Assembly (NCBI GenBank): GCA_029168955.1
Contig: JAPDOI010000063.1
Coordinates: 434,001 to 498,000 of the forward strand
Reading direction: 5' to 3'
Length of the DNA: 64,000 nucleotides
From: Aplectana chamaeleonis
Lineage: Eukaryota > Nematoda > Chromadorea > Rhabditida > Cosmocercidae
Shown piece by piece: positions 10,601 to 20,286 of the stretch. The position numbers and the translations under genes are program-made. The first letter of the stretch is position 1. Each line of letters opens with the position of its first letter. The notes beneath the pieces are model-generated. The model was not told the DNA's origin. It searched no databases and saw only the letters and a program-made list of their open reading frames with translations.

Positions 10601-10859
10601 ATTTCCCTGATGGGTGGCATCCTTACCTTTCTGTCGAGAAGCTCTCTTTGTGGTCCCCAGCGGCATTTAGAGAATTCTGAGCACGGACTATTTAAAGTCT
10701 GGTCAAACGAAACTGTCCCCTTGCGCGGTCGGCGCGCGTGTCGAGCGGCCGTCGTGAAGACATTTCGGACCAGTCTTACCACGGCTGCGAACAGCTAACA
10801 GTGATATTATTCACTTTTTAATCAATATTCCAGGAAATCGATCAACAGGTTTGAAAAAT

Positions 10860-11965
10860 GCAGTTGCTCGAGACGCACGCCGACCGCGTGGGCGGGCACT
10901 ATCATTCGGACGCACTTTAAGTACCGTTACACAACTACAACAACGAAAACCAGGCTTTTCCAATCATGGAAACACGGATACAACAGAGCCTGTTGAGACC
11001 AGTTCTTGAAAGACGAATCACTCAAAACATCAAAACTTGGTTTTTGAAACAAGAACGTGATCTTCATTGAGAGCTGAATGAGCAATCCAAATGAAGGGTA
11101 ACAAAATTCAGAGTTTTTGAGAATTTGGTCCCGAAAATCTGGAATGCAAATTTTTATTCGAGTAAAGCTTTTAAGAACATGTTAATGGAAGAATATTCCA
11201 AGCTCTATAAATCAGAATTTGTCGTATGAAAGATTTTTTGGGATCGCTCATTTTAATATACCGAATGACCAATTTTTTTGAAAGAGAGCATTTTCGAATA
11301 CACAAATCAAATTTTCTCAGCATTTAAGACTCAACTTTCTTCAAATGAATGATTTTTGAAACTGTCTCCGATGATGTGGTGGTGAATGTCGACATCATGC
11401 GATTTTTGCCCATTGATGAAAACCTCTCAGGCAATAAGTTCGGATGAAGGCTCTTGGCTTGGCGGGCGGGTCACTGGCAGTTTGCGGGCGGACCGCAGCC
11501 ATCCGCCCGCTCGCTTAGTCAGCTTTCCCCTGGTGCCGCTATCCGCCCCTAGAGACAAACAAGGGTCAGCGATTTATTGCCTAGGCCACAATGACCGCCG
11601 GACCGCCTGCAAGTGGCTGGCGGTTCGCCCGCGGAGGTCTTGATAGACGGCGCTCCGTCCGCACATTCTGTCTAAGCTGGAAACGCTCTATATTTCATCA
11701 TCAGTGTGAAACGTTCCCTTATTTTTCTCAAGTTGCTGGAACAAATTGAATGGGCTTCGATTTGGTGCGCAATGTTTCTTCGATCCCCCCCCCCAATATC
11801 GGAAACAGCTCCTAATCTTTCTCGAATAAAACTATTCCAATTTAATAAAAAAATAGAGACTCTTGTCGTTAATGATTTTTTTATCGTGTAAAAGGGGCGA
11901 CTTGAAATCTGTCCGAATGAGACTGCCGCACACGTGATCGGCATGCGTGTTGAGCGCCCGTGGCA
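10860..11965. repeat. Long inverted repeat around 11 kb
   Basis: The segment GACGCACGCCGACCGCGTG..CATTCGGACGCAC near 10870-10918 is echoed inverted near 11910-11955 (TGTCCGAATGAGACTGCCGC, then ATGCGTGTTGAGCGCC). A third related copy lies at 10714-10760. The interior is AT-rich with no gene, apart from a GC-rich patch of CGGGCGG motifs at 11.46-11.64 kb. The family is not identified. Confidence 0.35.
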
Positions 11966-12039
11966 TAGGTATTTTCGGACCTATAATTGGGTTTGCAGGA
12001 ACTGATTATTATACAAATATTGAGTAATATCCCAGTCAG

Positions 12040-13035
12040 CCGTCTGCAGGGTATGTGGATCGAATCCACACCGCGGGTGTGGCTAAGGAGCAGTTCGGCT
12101 GGCACATGCGACGCGCGCGACGGAAACACGCGACGCGCGCGTCGACCTTGGGACGCGTTAACCGAAGGCCCCTAGAAAAAGTAGTTGTTGTTCCATTTTA
12201 GCCGTTCCCCTTTATCATTTTTGTGTTTTGTTCAGGTTCTTGTTGTGTCAGACTTAGGGTCGGCGTTTGAATCAATATCGTCATCTCCCATTCCGCTCCG
12301 AAAAGCAAACTTTTTTGAATAAAACAGCAATTTCCACTGATATGAGAATATGGTATGAGAAGCGTTGCGTCTAAAAAAGTACGTTATAAACAAAAACATG
12401 AACAAACTGCAAACAAAATGATAAAGGGGGACGGCAGAAATGAAACAACACCTTTTTTGAGGACCTTCGGTTAAAGGCAGCATACACGCTCAAAAATGAT
12501 ATCAATTTCATGGAATGAATCGAAGGTCTGAAGCTGTTAATATTCAGAGATAACAAAAAAACCGGAAAAAAATCGACTGAAATGAAGATATAACGGTTCG
12601 TTCTATATTGACCCAGAAGTGGACGAGTTTTACCGCATTGGCTGAAATAGCGGAGCTATCGACAAATTTGTTGGGATAACGACGCTAATGTACTCGTACG
12701 GCCTTTTCTGGGACGTTTACGACCTTAAAAGCGTAAAAAATGAGCCAAAATGACCGTAATCGGGCATTGAACATTTGTATCGGTGGGCGGAGAAAGGATG
12801 ATTTTGTGACTCAATACGGCTCAAATACGGTCATTTTAACTCGTTTTCAACTCTTCCAATTTCGTGAGTGCTCTTCTAGGGCCCGTTAGACCCTACTAAT
12901 GTAGTTATCTCAACAACTTTTGCGAGCGTAAATGCTGCCTTTAACGCGCCCCAAGATCGACGCGCGCGCAGCGTGGCGCGTCGAACTGCTCTTTACACAC
13001 ACCCGCGGTGTGGGTTCGCCCGCCTGCAGCCGTGC
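12040..13035. mobile_element. GC-rich inverted-repeat element interrupted by a MITE
   Basis: The left arm (12040-12160: CACACCGCGGGTGTGG, GAGCAGTTCG, CGACGCGCGCG) reappears inverted at 12945-13035. Almost everything between the arms is the MITE at 12475-12940 plus about 300 bp at 12160-12470. The arms are themselves palindromic. Confidence 0.6.
12475..12940. mobile_element. TTAA-flanked MITE, AGGCAGCATACACGCTC family
   Basis: The ends AGGCAGCATACACGCTC and GAGCGTAAATGCTGCCT are flanked by TTAA at 12471-12474 and 12941-12944. A closely similar copy occupies 32043-32524, sharing interior text such as AAAATGATATCAATTT and GAGCTA..GACAAATTTGTTGG. Confidence 0.85.
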
Positions 13036-13407
13036 GAAGGCTCATACGATAAAAACTTTCGGATCTTTTTTTTGAAATTTTTTCGCAGCCGCGTGATACG
13101 CACGCTGTCTGCGTGGGCGGACAGTCACACTTGCTTTCACTTTACAATCAGGCCCTCTTCAAACAACTGCCTGAAATCATGGGCATGTCGGAGAACAAAT
13201 TTTCTTCTTCTTTCTATCTGAACAGGAAAAAAAACATAATTTTTGACATTCTACGAGGAAAATGGTTAGGTTTATGCGAAAACTCAGAGAAGAACGTAAT
13301 ATCCAGTATACTTGTTATCCGAAGATAAATCTTTTAATAATGGGTCGATTCAGATAATGCCATTTTTCCAATGATTCGGATACGGATATGCGGTCGGAAA
13401 ATTCCGG

Positions 13408-13675
13408 ATAACGTGCTTATCTGGGCCAAATTCCGCTCCGCAATTGCGTCTCGACACGCTTTGCGGCCGCACGCGCTCGAGTCAATCGGGTTTCCAGCGC
13501 CAAAGCAGACTTGATGTGGCTTTTTTATTCAATTTTCTTTAATCTTTCTTAGTTTCCAGTTTCCAAAACCCATCCAGAGTCAGCAGATCGGCGGCTGCGG
13601 CGCTGGAAGCTCTTCTGACTCGAGCGCGTGCGGCCGCAAAGACCGGAATTTGGCCCAGATAAGCACAGTAACTTC
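13408..13675. repeat. Inverted repeat with NotI-like GCGGCCGC arms
   Basis: The left arm (13408-13505) contains GTGCTTATCTGGGCC, TTTGCGGCCGCACGCG and CTCGAGTCA. The right arm (13595-13675) carries the same words inverted. The spacer is about 90 bp. It is probably a foldback MITE. Confidence 0.6.
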
Positions 13676-13830
13676 GGATATTTTCAAAACAAAGTTGAGG
13701 CGAAACGGTGAAAAATAAACCACTGTACTCAAGGCAAACCTTTGAAAACATCCATATTTGAACAAACAGTAGTCTTCATAGCATATGCAGCATGTTAACA
13801 TACAAACTTCAATCTTCATATATGCATATT

Positions 13831-14070
13831 GGGGGTGTGTATACAAGTCTGTTGGTACCTGCTCGTTGGTGCCCCTGCTTCTACTGAACCCAGCAGACGT
13901 TTGAGTGTACACAGGGAACGTTCGAGCGATATAGCGTGCACAACTATATCGCGAAAGTATCCCGCACATTGCATAAAGGTGTCGCCGTCCGGCACACTAA
14001 GGCCTCTGGTCCATAACACCTTAGGATCCGTACCTAGGGAGTCATGGAGTCTTTGGCCACAAGCCACAAT
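13831..14070 (+). mobile_element. Stand-alone copy of the 240-bp RTE 5' unit
   Basis: This 240-bp block runs from GGGGGTGTGTATACAAG to CCACAAGCCACAAT. It is flanked on both sides by ATGCATATT (13822-13830 and 14071-14079), a 9-bp direct repeat that looks like a target-site duplication. As far as I can read by eye, the same 240 bases without a mismatch form the 5' end of the RTE copy at 23324-23564 on the other strand. No RTE coding sequence follows here. Open frames across it in several phases carry no recognisable domain. Confidence 0.8.
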
Positions 14071-14362
14071 ATGCATATTAATAAAAATATGAAAACAAAT
14101 CTACAATCACTATATCGTCGTTGGGAGGCACAGTATTATCCATACACAGGTTTTTCAGGACAACAAGCAAGTAAAAAGTATGCAAAGCAACAAAACAGAA
14201 AACTTCTACGCAGAACAACTAGCCGCTTGGTCATCTCACTTGACCACGCCCATTTTCCGCACCATAACGACTCTCGCGATTTCGGAAGGAGGAGGAAAAC
14301 CCTGGGTTGATGTACTAAATAGGAGGCGGTACGGAAAATGGGCGTGGCCTAGTGCAATCTTA

Positions 14363-14600
14363 TCTGATTTAATCCGAAAATTATCCGATTTTATCCGAAA
14401 TTTTACCCAATTTTTATTCGATTTTATCCGAAAATTATCCCAATTTTATTCGCATTTCTGACCCTTCGGATAATGGTTCGATTCAGATAACACCGATTTT
14501 AAATTTCCCGGATATTGGTTCTATTCAGATAATGGGTTTTTCCGAATATTCGTATATCGGACTATCCGAATCTCGGATATGCGGTCGGATATCCGAAAAG
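14363..14600. repeat. Short degenerate array of TTATCCGAAA units
   Basis: TTATCCGAAAA, TTATCCGATTT, GGATATCCG and GATTCAGATAA words recur in imperfect register. A related patch lies at 13.30-13.45 kb. Confidence 0.6.
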
Positions 14601-14660
14601 CAGTGATTCAGATACTAAGTATAATATCCAGTCACAGAACACACAGGACTTTTTTCTCAA

Positions 14661-15148
14661 AGGCAGTGTTAACGATGAGAATCGTTTTTCTGCTTTTCCG
14701 CCTATCTTGAAGACGGTCCCATACTGATTCCAATGATGTTTTTGGAATCGTACAAGACCTTCCAGGAACCGAGTTATGGTCCCTCAAAAAATTGAGCTAG
14801 GGAACCACGGTGGACAAGTTGTCCGAGGCTTGTAACTTCCGTCCTTTGCAGCCGATGTGTGCGAGCTGACCTGAGTAAAGACAGAAGTTGAGAATGAAGG
14901 GAAGAACGGGGCTATTATTCGGAAACCATCGCTTATCTCACAATCTCGAGCATTCATTTGTTCACGTCGGTGGGCGTAGAAAGTGCATCTGGGGTGTGAC
15001 GAGCAGACGGGCGTCCAACTTTGGGGCCGTATGGGGCCGTTCCGAGCTAATTTTTCTTAGTTTTTTTCAACTTTAGGGTTCCACTAGGCCCAGCAGTTGC
15101 CGATCTCCACCAAAAAATCAGACATGGTTTTTATCGTGGACACTGCCT
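14661..15148. mobile_element. TTAA-type MITE, AGGCAGTG family with common core
   Basis: Left end AGGCAGTGTTAACGATGAG after TCAA, right end ATCGTGGACACTGCCT before TTAA. The interior has the shared core with GGTCCCTCAAAAAATTGAGC and CTTGTAACTTCCGTC. Confidence 0.82.
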
Positions 15149-15159
15149 TTAAAAACACG

Positions 15160-17000
15160 GTAAAATACAGAATTTTTGTTTATTTATTTATTATTTATTT
15201 ATTTTATTTTTTTTTATTTTGTTGAATAGTCACGAAATTTTCGTAACATTATTGGGAAGGCGAGTCATTCCTAATTTTGAGCAACTTTTCAGAGGAAATT
15301 CTAGCGAAATTTTCTCTGAAAATTTACTCATGAGTAGATACTGCGCCCCTCTCTGGCGTTCGGCCTCGTGATCTGTTATTGCAGTGAAAAAGGGCGCAGA
15401 ATCCCCAACCCATCAATAGGAAATAAGTGCCAGCTGGATTTGGAGTCTATGATGGAATGAACCTGACAGTTCGGCTCGTATTACCATTCTGCGGGTCGAC
15501 TTCTGTTGCCATCGGGGCCACTGCTGTTGCTATTCGGGGGCTCATATCTTGACAAGTAACAACCTGTTGTTAACAAATTATAACAGGTTAGAACGTGTTG
15601 TTTTCTCTTCACATTGCTGCACTGAAGAATCGGAATTCACGGTTGTACGCTTTCGCAGCGGTGTACTGATGGCAACAGCCCCATCCGGGCTCCTCCAATT
15701 CACTCGAATAGCAACAGCAGTGGCCCGGAGATCGGGAGAACGAGCGGAACTGTCAGACGGCTCCGATCCCTGTTCGGTGCGGCTCTGAGCCAAGACTCGC
15801 TCGATAGTGGCGTTCACTCACTAGGGTATACCCACCGTAGACTAGCGATGTTCAACAAACGAAATAAGATGGATATTGGATCTGTCACCTTTAATCACTA
15901 CAGTAACCCTATCGTAACCTACCACGATCCCTCGACAGTTGGGAAAAATTAGAGCTGTATGCCTGGAAGAAGCCAGAAATATACTTTGCCGCACATGCAA
16001 ACGCAGGTTGCGAAACTTTCGACGTTTGTTCTCCCTGAACATCTGCGCTCTCTGCAGGCTGCGTTTGCGGCGAAGTATACACATGGTCTTAGTTACTACC
16101 GAATTTGACCTTATTGTTAGATGCTACACCTTACCTAGAATTTAACACTTTTTACCAACGTCACAGGTACTAACAACTCCGCTATCACTCTCAAGCATAT
16201 CACTCGTTGATACCCACCTCAACTTACCGAATAGTCAAAATGGAGGAGGGTGAGGTGAGATTCATTGCAACTCGCAGTCGTTCATCTGGACGGTCGAACT
16301 CGGATATCACCTACCTACTAACGACTTCTCATGGTGATCGAAAACGACACCAAAGACGACGCAAAGGTTGGTCTGCCAAGCATACGTTGGACACAGGTTT
16401 TCAGATGGGAGTCGCGCTGCCTGCTCCAACTCCTATTCTGGACAGGCCGGCCCCTGCCCAGCTATCGACCAGAAACAGCAGGAGGCAGTTGAGAATCGGA
16501 AACTCCCGTGGAAGTAATACAGAAGTCTGGTCAGGTGGATGCAGATCGGAGTCTCTATCAAAGCGAAAATGGGCCGAAAATCGTCCTGCGAAAGCCGCGA
16601 ATGGGCCGCGAAATCGCCGCAGACTCGTGATAGTATCTGACACAGCCGAATTGAGCTCTGCGATTGAGTCTAGGCGACCGCGTGCGGTCTCGACGCGTAT
16701 CCACATGTGCTCACATGTGCTAGATTTGGTAGAGGTCGCTAGTCGCAGCCTAGGCCCACGCGTCAGACGCAGAGGGAGCATGGAAGAAGCCTTGTGTTCA
16801 TTCCTGGCAGCCATGTGCCTGTAACTCTGGCTCGCATCGCTGCGGCGAAGTATAAACAGTACCTAAATTCTCAGTTTTCTCACCGAGTCCACACTATGTA
16901 GTTAGCGACACGACGCTGAAAAACGCGTCTCTGATACCATGTATAGCGGTTCCGGGGCTACACTTTGCCGCATGGACTGTTGTAGCGTTTCAGGGGCTAG
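15160..17000. other. Gene-free stretch with several small palindromes
   Basis: An A/T simple repeat (TTTATTTATT) lies at 15178-15222. Inverted words GGCCACTGCTGTTGCTATTCG and its complement lie at about 15500 and 15700. The word ATACTTTGCCGC and its complement recur at 15975, 16070, 16846, 16958 and 17437, which suggests ends of a foldback family. A 205-codon frame at 16207-16824 has a similarly long antisense partner and no recognisable domain, so I do not call it a gene. Confidence 0.4.
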
Positions 17001-17115
17001 GGCCTCTCATGCCAAACCAAATTCATGAAAATATCGTGGTTAAAATACGTGTCGCTGTCTGATAAGGTTTCTTATCTGTTATCAGTTCCTCCCCCACAAC
17101 TGCGGCCAGAAGACG

Positions 17116-17394
17116 ATTATAATTTGCCACCGGCACAAAATTCTCACGGTAAACAAAATTGATGATACCCAATTGATAAAGGGTAGGGTATAAAAGACAT
17201 TGAGAGTGGTTTGTTTTCATTCCCACATCATCTTTCTACGGAGGTGAGCGGCTGAAGCTGAACACACTAGGGATTAGGGGAACAGCCTCACCGGTGATAG
17301 AGATAACACGATATTGTGGTCTACTGAGGAAAACTCTGGTAAGAAAAATTACTTCACTTTCGTGAGAATTTTGTGCCGGTGGCAAATTATAATC
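17116..17394. repeat. 33-bp perfect inverted repeat
   Basis: GATTATAATTTGCCACCGGC continuing through ACAAAATTCTCAC at 17116-17148 is repeated exactly inverted at 17362-17394. The loop is 213 bp and carries no coding sequence. Confidence 0.75.
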
Positions 17395-17461
17395 CTGTGC
17401 GGCCAGATGGGACAAGTCGAGTCAGGATTATACTTCGCTGCAGCAGTGAACGCGGCACTAT

Positions 17462-18575
17462 CCTAGACGCGCGGGGAGGGGGGCACTGAGGATTCAAGAC
17501 AGAAATGAAATGAACCAGGTAATGCTATCAATCCAACTTCTATAGAGTTTCCATAACAACAATGACTGATAACAGTGTCAAGAATCTTTTATCAGGTTTC
17601 TTATTCATTTCTAGGCTCTATCCTAGACGGGGGGGGCACCCAAGATTTACTCATAGAAATGAACAAAAACCTTATGAAAAATTCATTCATTCATTCATTC
17701 ATTTATTACGCCGTATAAGACAAGCGTGAGATAAAACGCTACAATAATTGTGTAAAACGACCCTAATACATATTTAGAAACTCAGTAACTTCATACCAGC
17801 CATACGTTTGAACGAACCGTAAGTGAGCATATTTGGTAAGGCGGTATACTTTAGCTTCAAATAGATTAAGCCTGCCCTGCATGTAAACATGTGCCTCCTC
17901 AAATTGGTTCTAGGCATTGAAAATGAGATCTTGACCTGTCCTCCCCTGGTTCTCGATTGTATCAAACTGTAGAATCGGGACACTCTAACACCAAGCTGCC
18001 CAGATAGTAGTTTGAATACCATACACGCGTCTCTTAGCCTTCGACGAGATTCCAGCGAGTTTAGATTGAGAATAGTGTTTCTCATCTTAGCACACGGTAT
18101 CAATGAATAATCAAATCCTTCTGTCCGAATCAAGAGTTTCCTAGTGTAGTTGTTCTTGAACCCTTTCTAAAACATCGTTATCCCTTCTTTTATATGGATT
18201 CAAGGCCGTGACTCCACTTTCAACTATAGGTCTCACATATGTTTTGTATGCCTTCATTAGAACACTTCTATTTTTCGTGGATAAACCTTTGAAAATTCGA
18301 TACGTCTGTAAAAAAGCCTTCCTTTGCAATATTTTATAATGTTCTTGAAAATCTAGTTTGTTATCGTAACAAAAACCAAGATCTCTCACCTGAGACACAG
18401 TGGGAATTTCAGTATCCCCTATAGTGTAGGTATGCCTGATAATGTCTGATAATGCTGTAAAGCATTGTTGCTTTTGAAATTCTATAGAAATACTTCGTTT
18501 GGTACCGCTACCGATCGGTGGATCGCTTCATTTCTGACTTGAATCCTGGGTGCCCCCCCTCCGTCTAGGGTAATG
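17462..18575. mobile_element. Inverted-arm element with G-tract ends carrying a LINE fragment
   Basis: The left arm (CTAGACG, G-tract, GGGCAC, GGATTCAAGACAGAAATGAA, 17462-17506) is mirrored at 18527-18575 (TTCATTTCTGACTTGAATCC, GTGCCCCCCC, GTCTAG). Further CTAGACGGGGGGG copies at 17625 and 18790 show that the family is repeated locally. The LINE fragment at 17683-18475 lies inside. Confidence 0.55.
17683..18475 (-). pseudogene. 3' fragment of a CR1/L2-like LINE
   Basis: On the minus strand the protein reads through a reverse-transcriptase C-terminal region: SQVRDLGFCYDNKLDFQEH, then KTYVRPIVESGV, then a VQ...NNYTRKLL block and LNSLESRRRLRDACMVFKLL. The order 'KDLGVxxDxxLxFxxH', 'YVRPxLEY', 'VQRRFTR', 'LxxRRxRxDLxxxFK' is typical of CR1/jockey-type LINEs. 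A frameshift separates the two halves near 18137. Downstream on the same strand is a short (AATG)n tract at 17684-17703, a simple tail of the kind found at CR1/L2 3' ends. The 5' part is missing. Confidence 0.78.
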
Positions 18576-18812
18576 CCCATTTCTATAAATAAGTTCTGGG
18601 CGCCTTCCCCACCACCTTATCTGAGATGGAATTTCGTTTCGATAAGGACAATAATGACCCCCGGAGTGCGCTCTCAACAGAGTCACGGGTTGTACAGGAC
18701 TGCTAGCTTGATAAGGTTCCTTATCAACTAGTGAAAATGAAAAACTTTTATGATCCTGGCACCCTCATAGCAGGTGTAGGCACTATCCTAGACGGGGGGG
18801 GGGGGGCACTAA

Positions 18813-18962
18813 AGCCTCTTTCACACTTGCCCGACCGACGTCGGACGACTCGTTATCGAATGTGTAATATCTATTCACCCTACCCTACCCATCCTATCTA
18901 TCTTAACATATCAAATTTGATAACGAGTCGTCCGACGTCGGCCGGCAGACTCTGAAAGGGCT
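18813..18962. mobile_element. 150-bp hairpin MITE, AGCC(T/C)TTTC ends
   Basis: The element is nearly all stem: CCGACGTCGGACGACTCGTT and its complement dominate both halves, with a 50-base loop. It is flanked by CTAA and TTAG. Its right flank is the left flank of the next element. Confidence 0.7.
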
Positions 18963-18966
18963 TTAG

Positions 18967-19296
18967 GCCCCCGTCATAGTCGGCCGAAAGCGGCCGTCCG
19001 AGTCCCACCCGGTCGATAGGTATGAGAAGCACGCAAAACGGGAAGAAACGAAGTGATAAATATCCTCCTCGAATGATAAAAATCGTCATATCATATGATA
19101 AAGTTGACCCCAACTGATAAAAACAGTCTGGAATGATAAAGATCCACCTGATACGACCAAAGACGACATAGAGAAGGTGGAAATTCATCAGTTGATGATT
19201 TTTATCACTTCATTTCTTCCCGTCCTCCGTGTGTCTCATAGATTTCGACCGGGTGGAACTAGGACGGCCGGATTTTCAGCCGACTATGACGGGGCC
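18967..19296. mobile_element. 330-bp MITE, GGCCCCCGTCATAG ends
   Basis: GCCCCCGTCATAGTCGGCCG at the left is mirrored by CGGCCGACTATGACGGGGCC at the right. Inner inverted words (GGGAAGAAACGAAGTGATAA and complement) extend the stem. The right flank TTGA is shared with the next element. Confidence 0.7.
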
Positions 19297-19627
19297 TTGA
19301 AGGCACAGTCCAACCACAAAATCGTTTTTCTGCTTCTCCACCTATCTAGAAAACGGTTCCACGCTGATTCCAATGATGTCTCTGGAATCGTTTAGGACCC
19401 CCTGGGAACGGAGTGATGGCCCCTCGAAAATTGAGCGGTGGAAGCGTGGTGGACGAGTTGTCCGAGGCTTGTAACTTCCGTCTTTTGCAGTCGTTATATG
19501 CGAGCTGACCTGAGTTAAGAAAGAAGCTGAAAATGAAGGGAAGAACGGGGATAATGATTGGAATTCATCGCTCATCTCGCGACTGCTGAGCTCGAAAGAT
19601 CATAAAAGGGACGTGCCAAAGTGGCTT

Positions 19628-20270
19628 CCCTTGTTGGGCGCCCCAGGATGCTCAGAACGTCGGAGGGCCGTGTGCCCGGGAATTTCCGACCAAGGGCGAG
19701 CGGCGGGGGCCATGTTTTGCGAGCGGAGAATCATCAGGCGCGAGGCGGGGGCGCGACCAAATTTCGTTAGCTCGGTCCTGCAGGGAAAATTCGAAACAGA
19801 GGAAAACATGTTCGCTCGGGCAAATCGCATGATACGTTGAACGCCAGAATCAAACCCGTGCCACATACGGAGCACAATTTCATGTTGAGTTCACTGCAGG
19901 CACCACTGAGTAAATACTTACATCATCGCGCACTTCGCGCGGTGGCAGTAAGGTAAGTTCCCCAGTCTATCGAATAGACTTGAATGGGACACCCACCATG
20001 TGGTTTCGAGAACTTTGGAGAAAGGTAGAGCACCCGCCCAGGGTGTGAGAGAGGTGGTTCCCGCAGATCGTTATACAAGGAATCAATCATTTAGGCGATG
20101 ACACAGCGGAAATGTTCTGCCTGGGCCCCGCGCCCTTTCGCATGGATGTCCGGGCTTCGTGCCCATTATGAGTCATGGGGCTGGGGCGGGGACTTGTTGG
20201 GCGCCAGGCGCGGAGGGGGGCCCCGCCTCGCTGAGTGGTGGGTACGGGGGCGCGGCCCTCCGACGTTCTG
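19628..20270. mobile_element. GC-rich inverted-repeat insertion
   Basis: It carries CTCAGAACGTCGGAGGGCCG at 19649 and the exact complement ending at 20273, and also TTGTTGGGCGCC near 19630 and 20187. The 9 bases AGTGGCTTC stand on both sides (19619-19627 and 20271-20279), a possible target duplication. No coding sequence is seen. Confidence 0.5.
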
Positions 20271-20286
20271 AGTGGCTTCTTTCTAT

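Noticed and set aside
12052..12068. tRNA T-arm-like sequence (TGTGG-ATCGAAT-CCACA)
   Set aside because: No acceptor, D or anticodon arm can be placed around it, and the sequence belongs to a palindromic repeat whose inverted copy lacks the motif.
13831..14070. HDV-like ribozyme at the 5' end of the 240-bp unit
   Set aside because: Some nematode RTE elements are reported to begin with such ribozymes, but I could not pair the helices P1 to P3 with the expected spacing by hand, so I make no call.
16207..16824. 205-codon plus-strand frame
   Set aside because: A 137-codon antisense frame overlaps it, the composition is that of GC-rich random sequence, no domain is seen and it lies among foldback ends.
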